A DNA stretch of 64,000 bases from contig NZ_FMYF01000010.1 in assembly GCF_900092135.1 (NCBI RefSeq), positions 1-64,000 of the forward strand, given 5' to 3'. A program made the position numbers and the translations under genes. This DNA is from Raineyella antarctica (lineage in GTDB: Bacteria > Actinomycetota > Actinomycetes > Propionibacteriales > Propionibacteriaceae). Of this stretch, positions 44,214 through 52,058 are shown piece after piece (the first letter of the stretch is position 1; the number at the start of each line of letters is the position of its first letter). The notes below the pieces were generated by a model. That model saw only the letters and a list, made by a program, of their open reading frames with translations, was not told where the DNA came from and made no database searches.

Positions 44214-44400
44214 CCAGCACCATCCGGGTCAGCCGGAGCGCGAAGACCACCAGTCGAACGAGTTGCCTGGCGGGATTGGCGCGGGCCGCGAGTTCCCGCG
44301 ACGACGGGATGCGCGCCGCCGACAGGTCGAGCCACGGCTGCTGGGCATCGCCCTTGTCCGCGTTGGTGGTGTAGAGGGCCTTGTTCGTCATGATCATCAC
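44200..44400 (-). CDS. 66-aa protein translationally coupled to SQR
   Basis: Unrecognised. The start codon (ATGATG...) overlaps the SQR stop (GTGATG), so it is read as the second gene of that operon. The N-terminal half is polar (MTNKALYTTNADKGDAQQPW) and the C-terminal half basic and amphipathic (LVRLVVFALRLTRMVLAG), which suggests membrane-surface attachment. The C-terminus runs into the 16-bp direct repeat. It may assist SQR docking at the membrane. Confidence 0.5.
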   Translation of the reverse strand: MMIMTNKALYTTNADKGDAQQPWLDLSAARIPSSRELAARANPARQLVRLVVFALRLTRMVLAGHH

Positions 44401-45857
44401 TCCGGAATCAGGTGCCAGCCGGGCCGGCCCTTGGCCTTGTGCAGGAACAGGTGGTGGAGCAGCAGCTTCATCCAGTGCCCGGACAGCCCGATCTCACCGC
44501 GGGTGTCCCCCGTGTCCCGGCCGGTCGGGTAGGTCAGGGGGTCCGGAACCACGGGCATCACCGAGATCAACGCCGCCGATCCGGTCCGCAGATCAGCTCC
44601 GGCCGAGGCCACGCAGGCAGCGCCCATCTTGTACATCGGCGCACTGCTCAGCGGTGCGGCCGGCCCCTTCTCGATCCGGTCGCGGATCGACATCGCGACG
44701 GTCTTGGCGATCACGCCCGAGGGCATCCCGGTGCGCGGGGGCGCCGGCGTGATGACCGTCCCGTTCGGGGACTTCCTGGGCCGGGAGATCTGGTGCGGCG
44801 GCGCGAACGCGATGCCGGCGGCGAAGATGTTGTCGTGGCCGGGAACGGCGTACGTCTGCGGCCAATCAGCCGGCTTCCAGTCCTCGTACGGCTTGGGGGT
44901 GTAGTCGCCGTCGACCTTCATCAGGCCGTTGGGGGCGAAGATCTCGCCGGTGATGTCGGCGCCGTCCCGGGCGTACGCCTTCATCGGCTGGCCCGCGAAC
45001 GGCGGGATGAGCATGGCGAAGTCGTAACCCAGGGCGTGGGTGGTCCCGTCGAGGGTCTCGTAGTGGATCAGCCCCTCCTCGATCCGGTTCACGTGGGCCC
45101 CGACGATGGCATCGATCCCACGCTCGCGGTAGAGCGACTCGGCCCACTCCTGGCTGGTGACCAGCTTCCCCTTCGTCGGCTCGAAGACCATCCCACCCAT
45201 GCCGAAGTCGCCCAGGGCCGCCTCATTGGACAGGTAGACCAGCCGGCACCTGCCGCGGACCCCGGCGTCACGCAGTTCGTGGTCGACGTTGAACAGGTAC
45301 TCGAACGCGGCACCCTGACAGGTCGCCGTGCCGTGGCCGGTCCCGATCACCAGCGTCTGGGGCACGTCGGCCTTCAGCGCCTCGATCTTCTCCGCCAGCA
45401 CCTTCGCGGCATGGACCGCATGGTCGGCCGTACAGACCGAGACGGTGTAGCCCTCATCGGGTCCCAGCCCGGGCGTCGCACCGAAATTGAGCCGGGGGCC
45501 GGTCGCATTGACCAGGAAGTCGAACCGGATCCGCTCCTCCTGGCCGTCCTTTCCCTGGCCGGTGTAGACGATGTCCACCGCGCCACGTCCGTCCTCGGCG
45601 TCGCCGTCCGGACGGATGGCCACGGCCTTCGCCTGCTTGTAGGCGATCCCACGCTTGGCGTAGACGGGGGCCAGCGGGAAGGTGACCTGCCTGGGGGTCA
45701 TCCTGCCGACCCCGACCCAGATGTTGGACGGGATCCAGTTCCAGCGTGCATTCGGTGTCACCACCGTGACGGTGTGCTCGTTGCCGAGCCACCGGGACAA
45801 ATGGAGTGCCGCCGTGTGCCCGGCGACCCCTCCCCCGAGAATGACGACGTCGGCCAT
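44397..45857 (-). CDS. Sulfide:quinone oxidoreductase-like FAD protein
   Basis: A 486-aa membrane-associated flavoprotein that would oxidise sulfide and pass electrons to quinone. It has an FAD-binding GGGVAGHTAAL at the N-terminus, and VNATGPRLNFG and VIGTGHGTATCQGAAFEY carrying one redox Cys. The third cysteine is in KMGAACVASAGADL, followed by an amphipathic C-terminal tail (KLLLHHLFLHKAKGRPGWHLIPE). The pattern is that of the SqrF/archaeal-like SQR group. ATG 45857 is favoured; the longer ORF lacks FAD-fold sequence. The coupled 66-aa gene follows. Confidence 0.8.
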   Translation of the reverse strand: MADVVILGGGVAGHTAALHLSRWLGNEHTVTVVTPNARWNWIPSNIWVGVGRMTPRQVTFPLAPVYAKRGIAYKQAKAVAIRPDGDAEDGRGAVDIVYTGQGKDGQEERIRFDFLVNATGPRLNFGATPGLGPDEGYTVSVCTADHAVHAAKVLAEKIEALKADVPQTLVIGTGHGTATCQGAAFEYLFNVDHELRDAGVRGRCRLVYLSNEAALGDFGMGGMVFEPTKGKLVTSQEWAESLYRERGIDAIVGAHVNRIEEGLIHYETLDGTTHALGYDFAMLIPPFAGQPMKAYARDGADITGEIFAPNGLMKVDGDYTPKPYEDWKPADWPQTYAVPGHDNIFAAGIAFAPPHQISRPRKSPNGTVITPAPPRTGMPSGVIAKTVAMSIRDRIEKGPAAPLSSAPMYKMGAACVASAGADLRTGSAALISVMPVVPDPLTYPTGRDTGDTRGEIGLSGHWMKLLLHHLFLHKAKGRPGWHLIPE

Positions 45858-46398
45858 GACTACCCCTTCATGCCGCTGTCCCTCGCGTGCGCGACGCGCA
45901 CGACCGGTCGATGAGCCCGACGCCACGTACGCGAACCCGGACGTGGACGGCAGCTCACCTCGGATGGGCCGGACACAAGGACCCGGACCCCACCATCGCC
46001 GGCCCTTCCCCTGGACGAGTCGGACGTCACGCGGGCACCGATCAGGATGCCCTGTCTCCATGTCACCACGCCGGACCGGTCCTGACCGGAGCCGTGACGG
46101 ATCTCACGGCTTCCACGGCGAGCCGCCGTGCACTGCTCCGGCGCAGGGACGGCCATCGCAACGATCATCCCGGCGATGCCGAGTCCGATGATGGCGTCGG
46201 ACTGCTGGAAGCCGATGACAGCAGCACCGCGGTGAGCACGTCGACGACGTGATGGGTTCCGGACTCGGCCCGCACCGGATCAGAGGTGCTCATGTCGCCA
46301 CCTCCCCCGAGATGGGGGTCGCAGAAGCTTCCTACTCCTGATGGTAGATGGCGATCGCCGGGTCCGCGGGCTACTCGGGCGCGAGGCCGATCACGGCC
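45858..46398. other. 541-bp region between SQR and yidD
   Basis: No intact gene. The right part holds, on the minus strand, a decayed cation-diffusion-facilitator fragment (listed separately). The left part (45858-46150) has only weak frames with no recognisable product and presumably contains the SQR promoter. A CCCCCGAG-ATGGGGG hairpin-like repeat lies around 46304-46319. Confidence 0.45.
46153..46293 (-). pseudogene. Fragment of a cation diffusion facilitator (CDF) transporter
   Basis: Minus-strand codons from an ATG at 46293 read ESGTHHVVDVLTAVLL, then after a shift VIGFQQSDAIIGLGIAGMIV at about 46153-46214. Together they match the CDF segment 'H..TDVLTS...GF..ADAIIGL.IA.'. A stretch of about 9 residues between the two parts is missing and the frame changes, so it is a remnant. 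Further downstream (to ~45950) a VHVRVRVRGVG stretch in yet another frame may be the CDF C-terminal domain. Confidence 0.4.
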
Positions 46399-46677
46399 TC
46401 AGAACCGGAAATGGATCGGGATCGGACCGCAGCAGCAGACCCCCTGCACGTGTGAGGGCAGCAACATCGAGGCCAGGGCGCAGGCGGCGAAGCGACGCAT
46501 CACCGGCAGGCTTCCGCGCACCAATCCCCGCTCGGCGATGATCGTCCGGACGGCGGCCGAGCAGCTCTGGCCCCCGTTCGCGACGAGGTGGGCGCAGTTC
46601 CAGCCCTTCCGGGGCGACAGGCGTCGCTGGTACCAGGCGATGGCCCGGTCGACGGCACGGCACGGTAGGTCCTTCAT
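46399..46677 (-). CDS. yidD: YidD-like membrane protein insertion efficiency factor
   Basis: A 92-aa protein with the YidD pattern: AIAWYQRRLSPRKGWNCAH (Y...LSP..G..C), GGQSCSAAVRTIIAERGLVRG (C S...a......G...G) and a C-terminal cysteine-rich CCCGP. YidD assists YidC in inserting membrane proteins. The sequence is divergent and ends with several extra cysteines. The ATG at 46677 was chosen as the start of the conserved region. It is not next to yidC/rnpA/rpmH as usual, so it is an additional copy. Confidence 0.7.
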   Translation of the reverse strand: MKDLPCRAVDRAIAWYQRRLSPRKGWNCAHLVANGGQSCSAAVRTIIAERGLVRGSLPVMRRFAACALASMLLPSHVQGVCCCGPIPIHFRF

Positions 46678-46924
46678 GCCGACAAGCTTGGCACGCATCG
46701 GGGCGCCTGTCGCGGGTCTGCGACGCCCCGCCTCAGCGGCACACGGGGCCACCTCCGTGCCGGGCCGGTCACCCGGGCGGCTTACCTGGCGTGGTGATGG
46801 GCGCCCTGGTGCTGCTGGGCTGATCCGCGGGTGGGGCACCGGTTCCGGTCCCCCGCCCGCGGCTCGAACGACCAGACTCACCCGCAGGGACCCGGCTCAC
46901 CCGTACGACCCCGGCAGGCTGCGG

Positions 46925-47566
46925 TCAGGCGATCAGCGCCGCCCCGTAGCGGACGACGATGAAGACCAGCAGGCCGAGCAGCCACAAGCCGACGATGATT
47001 CGGTCCAGGCCCCAGCGCACCCCGGTGAGCAGCACCGCGTGTGTCCGGGGCGGCAGGAACAGGTTGTTGTGCACGATGTTGAACCTGGTCAGCGAGGCGA
47101 ACACCCCTGTCGTCGACAGCGTGACGAGCAGGCACCAGGGACACAGGGCCCCGATCCGGAACACCGCCTCGAAGAACAGCCAGTAGGCGAACAGGAAGCC
47201 GAGCAGGTAGACGACCTGCGCGGCGAGCATGAACCCCCGCGGGAACCGGACGCCGGCCAGGCCTGCGACGGCCAGGGTGATCACCACCGGCTCGGCGACC
47301 AGGCCCAGGAAGGCGTTCGGGAACCCGAACACGCTCGCCTGCCAGGACGTGCCCACCGTGCCGCAGCTGATGGTCGCGTTGATGTTGCAGGACAGCGCCG
47401 CCGTCGGGTCGGCGGCCAGCTTCACCGCGTCGACGGAGAGCACGAACGAGGCCAGCAGGCTCAGTGCTGCCGAGACGAGCATCGTCGCGAACAGCACCCG
47501 ATCGGCGCGATCCTGCCCGGAAGTGATATCCGCGGTTTCCCGCTCGGCGGTGGCGAGGTCACTCAT
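46925..47566 (-). CDS. Vitamin K epoxide reductase-family disulfide reoxidase
   Basis: A 213-aa four- to five-helix membrane protein of the bacterial VKOR family. It has the loop cysteine pair LSCNINATISCGTVG and the active-site CPWC (GALCPWCLLVTL). It reoxidises a DsbA-like partner with quinone. The start is set at ATG 47566 (MSDLATAE), inside the end of the thioredoxin-like gene; an ATG 12 bases earlier (47578) is an alternative. The pair forms an oxidative-folding module for exported proteins. Confidence 0.85.
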   Translation of the reverse strand: MSDLATAERETADITSGQDRADRVLFATMLVSAALSLLASFVLSVDAVKLAADPTAALSCNINATISCGTVGTSWQASVFGFPNAFLGLVAEPVVITLAVAGLAGVRFPRGFMLAAQVVYLLGFLFAYWLFFEAVFRIGALCPWCLLVTLSTTGVFASLTRFNIVHNNLFLPPRTHAVLLTGVRWGLDRIIVGLWLLGLLVFIVVRYGAALIA

Positions 47567-48332
47567 CGGCGGCGGCATCGATCGCGGCCTTCAGCGGGCC
47601 CGGCGTGTAGAGGTCGCCGTCGTACGTCTGCCCGTTGATCTTCACGGTCGGGGTGCCGGTGATGCCGGCGGCGAAGTCGGCCTTGGTGCCGTTCCTGAGC
47701 CACTGCTCGTACGTCCGGTCGGCGAAGGTGTCGACGACGGTCTGGTCAACGCCGACACCGAGGGCGATCTGGGCGATCTGCCCGTCGGTCAGGCCGGCGG
47801 TACCCTCGGCCGGCTGGTTGGCGTAGAGCGCGGCATTGAGGGCCAGGGTGTGCTCCGGGTCGGCCTTGGCCGCGGTGACGAAGGCGTTGGCGGAGCGGGT
47901 GGAGTACTCCGAGCCCTGCGAGGTCGAGTCGAGGAAGGACATCGGATGGAAGGTCAGGTGGACGGTGCCGTCCTCGACCAGCTGGGCGAGCTGTCCCCCG
48001 TTGGCGTTCTCGAAGCGGCCGCAGTACGGGCACATGAAGTCCTGGTAGACCTCGACGCTCACCGGCGCCGTGGCCTGGCCGACCTCGATGGTGTAGGCGT
48101 CCTCGCCGGAGGCCGCGTCGGCCGAGGGACGGGAGGCGACGTAGGACTTGCCGACCCAGGCGCCGGCGAAGACCACAGCGGCCACGATGGCAAGGGTCAG
48201 GGTGAGTCCGACGCGACGGCGGATCCTCCGGTCGCGCTCGGCCTGGGCGGCCTGGGCCGCCAGTTGCTGGCGGCGGCTGCCGCTGGGATGGGGGTGGGAG
48301 GACGACTTGTCGGATGGCGTGTTCTTGGCCAT
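47559..48332 (-). CDS. Membrane-anchored DsbA-like thiol oxidase
   Basis: A 257-aa protein with a basic cytoplasmic start, one transmembrane helix (RRVGLTLTLAIVAAVVFAGAWVG, about residues 40-62) and an external thioredoxin-fold DsbA domain. The CPYC active site lies in YQDFMCPYCGRFENA and the cis-proline in GITGTPTVKING. It delivers disulfides to secreted proteins and is reoxidised by the VKOR protein encoded directly downstream (8-bp overlap). The start at ATG 48332 fits the topology. Confidence 0.85.
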   Translation of the reverse strand: MAKNTPSDKSSSHPHPSGSRRQQLAAQAAQAERDRRIRRRVGLTLTLAIVAAVVFAGAWVGKSYVASRPSADAASGEDAYTIEVGQATAPVSVEVYQDFMCPYCGRFENANGGQLAQLVEDGTVHLTFHPMSFLDSTSQGSEYSTRSANAFVTAAKADPEHTLALNAALYANQPAEGTAGLTDGQIAQIALGVGVDQTVVDTFADRTYEQWLRNGTKADFAAGITGTPTVKINGQTYDGDLYTPGPLKAAIDAAADE

Positions 48333-48468
48333 GGTGGTGGGCTCTCTCGTTGGGCGTACGTCGTGGGCGGCCGGGAGCCGGCCGCTGGTTGACACGGCGC
48401 GGGCATGGCCCGGCGCCGGGGGATGCTCACCCACGCCACGCGGCACTGGTAGTGCGTGCTGGCGGGGG

Positions 48469-49047
48469 CTACCCGTGAACGAGGAGGAGCGGCGGTCCGC
48501 GCCGCTGCGCGTCGCGCTGGACGATGATCGAGCGCAGGTCCGGGAGGCGGAAGTTGGCCGGCCGCTCCGGACGCCGGAGGGGCACGTGGCCTGGTCCGAA
48601 CCTGGGCAGGGGAAGGCGCCCGACGAACCAGTCCCGGACCCGGCGCAGCAGCCGGTGCAGGGCCAGCCCGAGTCCCGTGGTGCCCAGCAGGCTGGCCGAT
48701 CCCAGCAGCAGGCTGCCCAGGCACAGGCTCCAGGCGAGCGGGCCCGCCTGGATCACCGCGACCCCCAGGTCGTGGAGGTTGAGGCCGCAGACGGGTGACT
48801 CGACCATGATGCTGACGTCGATGCCGAGGACCGACAGGCCCGGCGGCAGGGAGGGGCAGGCGGCCGCTTCCCACCCGTGCGCCCCGGACAGGCCGAGCAG
48901 CAGGAGGATCCCGGTCACGATCAGGGGCTGGGGCGTGAGGAGCCCGCGCCGGCCGACAGGCGGGGGCTTCATCGCCGCGGGCTTCGGCCGGCGACCGTAC
49001 CTGGTGGCATCCCGCGGCGCAGCGTCGCGGATGTCATCGTCACGCAT
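48469..49047 (-). CDS. Hypothetical membrane protein
   Basis: Unrecognised, 192 aa. Two hydrophobic segments (residues ~40-56, PLIVTGILLLLGLSGAHGW; ~100-130, GPLAWSLCLGSLLLGSASLLGTTGLGLALH) are separated by an external loop with two cysteines (AACPSLPPGL, SPVCGLNL). A long basic proline/arginine-rich tail follows. The two loop cysteines next to the DsbA/VKOR genes may form a disulfide. It could be the upstream member of that operon (136-bp gap). Confidence 0.5.
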   Translation of the reverse strand: MRDDDIRDAAPRDATRYGRRPKPAAMKPPPVGRRGLLTPQPLIVTGILLLLGLSGAHGWEAAACPSLPPGLSVLGIDVSIMVESPVCGLNLHDLGVAVIQAGPLAWSLCLGSLLLGSASLLGTTGLGLALHRLLRRVRDWFVGRLPLPRFGPGHVPLRRPERPANFRLPDLRSIIVQRDAQRRGPPLLLVHG

Positions 49048-49126
49048 CGATGTTATCGGGCCCCTCGACCGGCATCAAACGCCCGCACCTGGCCGCATGT
49101 GCGACGCTGGCCCCAGGAGGTGCACC

Positions 49127-49468
49127 GTGCCCGGAGTCGTCGACCGCGTCCTGCTGGCCGTTGAGCAGATCCCGGCCGGCAGCGTCGCCTCGTACGGGAC
49201 GATCGGCCGGATCGCGGGCGCCGGCCCCCGGCAGGTCGGCACCATCATGCGGTTGTACGGCGCCGACGTCTGCTGGTGGCGTGTCACCGACCGCGAGGGC
49301 GACCTGGTGCCGCTGGAGAAGGCCCGGACGCACTGGGCCGCCGAGGGCATCGTGGTCAAGCCGAACGGGCGCGGCTGCCGGATGCCGGACTTCGCCGCGG
49401 ACCCGATCCAGCTGGCCGGCGACTACCAGGAGGCCTGCCGCGAACGCGGCTGGGATCCCGACCGCTGA
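49127..49468 (+). CDS. Alkyltransferase-like protein (ATL, MGMT family without the reactive cysteine)
   Basis: A 113-aa protein of the O6-methylguanine-DNA methyltransferase C-terminal fold. It has IPAGSVASYGTIGRIAGAGPRQVGTIMR (helix-turn-helix and arginine finger) and, in place of the PCHRV active site, VCWWRVT. The tryptophan at the position of the reactive Cys is diagnostic of ATL proteins, which bind alkylated guanine and flag it for nucleotide excision repair. It starts with GTG 49127 after CCAGGAGG. It stands alone, convergent with the P450 gene. Confidence 0.82.
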   Translation: MPGVVDRVLLAVEQIPAGSVASYGTIGRIAGAGPRQVGTIMRLYGADVCWWRVTDREGDLVPLEKARTHWAAEGIVVKPNGRGCRMPDFAADPIQLAGDYQEACRERGWDPDR

Positions 49469-49509
49469 CCGGGCACGCGCCGACCGGTCGACGTACGGTC
49501 CGGAGCTGC

Positions 49510-50883
49510 TCAGTGGCGCGCGAGCACGCGCATCGGCAGGCCACCCACCGGCACCAGCACCCCTTCCATGGCCCACCGCGGCGGGCCGCCGACCAGCGCA
49601 GGCGCGAAACGCCGGGCCAGGACCGCCAGGAGCAGGTGGGACTCCAGTAGCGCGAAGTGGTTGCCGATGCAGACCCGCTCCCCGGTCGCGAACGGGTGGT
49701 ATGCCTGCGGGTGGCGGGCCGCCTCCGCCGCGGGCGTGAACCGATCGGGGTCGAAGCGCTCCGGGTCCTCCCAGAAGTCGGGGTGGCGATGGGTGTAGTA
49801 GGGCGACAGCATGACCGGGGTACCCTCGGCCACCTCGTAGCCACCCACCCGGGCCGGCCCGACGGCGTCACGGACGTAGAACGGCGCTGCCGGGTAGAGC
49901 CGCAGCACCTCCTTGATGACCTGCAGGGTGTAGGGCAGCCGGCGCAGGTCCTCGACCGTCGGTGGCCGGTCACCCAGGACGTCGTCCAATTCGGCGTGCA
50001 GCCTGGCCGCCACCTCGGGATTGGCCGCCAGGGCCGCCCACGTGGCCGCGAGCGTACGGGCAGTGGTCTCGTGGCCGGCGAAGAACACCGTGATCGACTC
50101 GTCGCGCAACAGCTTGGCCGACATCGGCCGGCCCTCGTCGTCGCGGGCGGCCATCAGCCGGTCCAGGAGGTCCGGCACGTGCGGCGAGCCCGTCGGTACG
50201 GTCACGTCCGGCGTCGGCACCGCCTGACGCTGCGCGATGATCCCCTCGAGGTAGCCGTGCACCTCGTCGCGGGCGACCCGATAGGCGCGGCCGGCCGGGG
50301 TCGGCACCCAGTCGGGCAGGTGCGGGCCCATCCGCCGGGTGGTGTAGCGGATCATCGTCTCGACGTGCTGCTTCAGCCGGCCGATATCGGCGGCCGCGGC
50401 GGTCCCGAACATGGTCCGGACGATGATGGAGGCGGTGAGCTCCATCATCTCCGCGCCCATCTCGACAACCTCGCCCGAGGCTGCGAGCCCGTCCCAGCGT
50501 TCCTCGAGCCGGTGTGCGTCCTCGAGGAAGGTCTGCGCGTAGTGCTGGATCCCTCGTGGGGTGAACAGTGGCGCCATCAGCTTGCGCTGGCGCCGCCACA
50601 GCTCCCCCGTGCTCGCGACGAGGCCGTCCCCGACCAGGTACTTGCGGGCGCCGTCGTAGCTCCTGCGCTTGTCGAAGCTGCGACGCTGGGTCAGGCTGAC
50701 CTCCCGTACGTCGTCGGGGTGGATGGCCATCACCAAGGAGCCGATACCGAGCCTGAGCTCGAAGGTGTCGCCGTGCTCGCGCCACATCCGGCCGGTCTGG
50801 CCGAGGAACCCGTGGCGGGCGATGCCGGCCAGCGAGAGCACCGGGTTCGGGCCGGGCGGGGCGGCTGCTGGCGTCATCGTCAT
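49510..50883 (-). CDS. Cytochrome P450
   Basis: A 457-aa soluble P450. It has RRQRKLMAPLF (C-helix W/R region), the I-helix FFAGHETTARTLAATW with the proton-relay acid-alcohol pair, EVLRLYP (ExxR), ERFDPDRF (PERF motif) and the haem loop FATGERVCIGNHFALLE with the proximal cysteine. No membrane anchor is present. ATG 50883 is taken rather than an earlier start because the preceding ~20 residues are low-complexity. No ferredoxin partner lies beside it. Substrate unknown. Confidence 0.88.
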   Translation of the reverse strand: MTMTPAAAPPGPNPVLSLAGIARHGFLGQTGRMWREHGDTFELRLGIGSLVMAIHPDDVREVSLTQRRSFDKRRSYDGARKYLVGDGLVASTGELWRRQRKLMAPLFTPRGIQHYAQTFLEDAHRLEERWDGLAASGEVVEMGAEMMELTASIIVRTMFGTAAAADIGRLKQHVETMIRYTTRRMGPHLPDWVPTPAGRAYRVARDEVHGYLEGIIAQRQAVPTPDVTVPTGSPHVPDLLDRLMAARDDEGRPMSAKLLRDESITVFFAGHETTARTLAATWAALAANPEVAARLHAELDDVLGDRPPTVEDLRRLPYTLQVIKEVLRLYPAAPFYVRDAVGPARVGGYEVAEGTPVMLSPYYTHRHPDFWEDPERFDPDRFTPAAEAARHPQAYHPFATGERVCIGNHFALLESHLLLAVLARRFAPALVGGPPRWAMEGVLVPVGGLPMRVLARH

Positions 50884-50979
50884 GCCATCAGCGTACGGGC
50901 GGGGCCCGAATCGCCGGCTGCTGCCGGATCCGCTCTCCGTCACCTCCGCGGAGGGAGGCGTACGGCCGGCCGTCCGGAC

Positions 50980-51432
50980 TCAGGCGTCGTCGTGCGGCCG
51001 CCGCCCGAGGATCCGCAGGGTCCTCGGATCCGGATCCCCGTGGAAGTAGCGTTCCAGGACCAGCCGGAACACCGGGGTGCCCGGGCTCGCCGCCTCGAAC
51101 AGGGTCATCGACGAGCGCAGCTTCACGGCATCGATGTGCCCGAGGAGGTGCTCGGCGGTGGTCGCCGGCCCGTCCGCCACCGCTCGGGAGGCCTCGACGA
51201 GCCGCTGCTCCAGGAGCGGGTGCTGCAGGTAGGCGTGGGCCTCCTCCATCCCGGAGATCGCATAGTGCACCGCCGTCGAGCTGTGGCCCAGGCCGGCGAC
51301 CTGCGGGAACACGAACCACATCCAGTGGCTCGTCTTGCGCCCCTGGCGCAGCTCGGCGAGGGCCTGTTCGTACACGCCATTCGCCTGGGCGCGGACGAAC
51401 CGCTCCAGGTCGTACGGATCGGTGGCAGCCAT
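50980..51432 (-). CDS. DUF1810-family protein
   Basis: A 150-aa protein with the DUF1810 signature: DPYDLERFVRAQANGVYEQAL, RQGRKTSHWMWFVFPQVAGLGHSSTAVHYAI and the late LTLFE-like SSMTLFEAASP and FHGDPDPRTLRILG. The function of the family is unknown. Start at ATG 51432, where the family's opening residues are. It is divergent from the tautomerase gene. Confidence 0.8.
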   Translation of the reverse strand: MAATDPYDLERFVRAQANGVYEQALAELRQGRKTSHWMWFVFPQVAGLGHSSTAVHYAISGMEEAHAYLQHPLLEQRLVEASRAVADGPATTAEHLLGHIDAVKLRSSMTLFEAASPGTPVFRLVLERYFHGDPDPRTLRILGRRPHDDA

Positions 51433-51603
51433 GGACCAATTCTGCCCTCCGCCGACGATCTCGTCAGGAGCCGGACGTGCAGCGCCGCGGCAGTGTCCGG
51501 TCGCGACCCCGGTCGTCGTATCGTGCAGGGGCCGGCTCCGCCACGGACAGACCCGTGCGGACCCTGCCATCCATTGCCCACCACCTCACCGAAGGACCAG
51601 ACC

Positions 51604-51984
51604 ATGCCGCTCGTACGGATCGACCTGCCCGCAGCCACCCCCGCCTCCGATCGGGAGGCGATCGCCGCCGTGATCTACGACGCCCTCGTCACCGTCGCCG
51701 CCGTCCCAGCGAACGACAGGTTCATGGTCATCTCCGAGCACGAGCCCAGCCACCTCGTGCTGGACCCGACCTACCTCGTCGAGCGGACCGACCGGGCGCT
51801 CATCATCCAGATCACCCTCAACGCCGGACGTACGGTCGAGGTGAAGAAGAACCTGTACCGCGCCATCGCCGACGGCCTGCACGAGGCGATCGGGATGCGT
51901 ACCGAGGACGTCCTGGTCAACCTGGTCGAGGTGCCCAAGGAGAACTGGTCCTTCGGCGGCGGGGTCGCCCAGTACGCCGACTGA
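51604..51984 (+). CDS. Tautomerase-superfamily protein
   Basis: A 126-aa 4-oxalocrotonate-tautomerase-like protein. The mature chain starts with Pro (MPLVRIDLPAA), the catalytic N-terminal proline of the superfamily, and VLVNLVEVPKENWSFGGG is the conserved C-terminal block. Its length matches the double-beta-alpha-beta 'MSAD/CHMI-like' monomers. The nearby Wadjet genes begin 74 bp downstream in the same direction but with their own ribosome site. Confidence 0.78.
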   Translation: MPLVRIDLPAATPASDREAIAAVIYDALVTVAAVPANDRFMVISEHEPSHLVLDPTYLVERTDRALIIQITLNAGRTVEVKKNLYRAIADGLHEAIGMRTEDVLVNLVEVPKENWSFGGGVAQYAD

Positions 51985-52058
51985 CTGCCAACCGACCTCC
52001 AGCAGGGCTCGTCGTGTCAGCGGTATCCCCTAGCGTGGTGGTCGGCGGAAGGAATCCG

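Noticed and set aside
44412-45914. Plus ORF of 500 aa antisense to SQR
   Set aside because: Same shadow effect; SQR carries FAD and cysteine motifs, this frame none.
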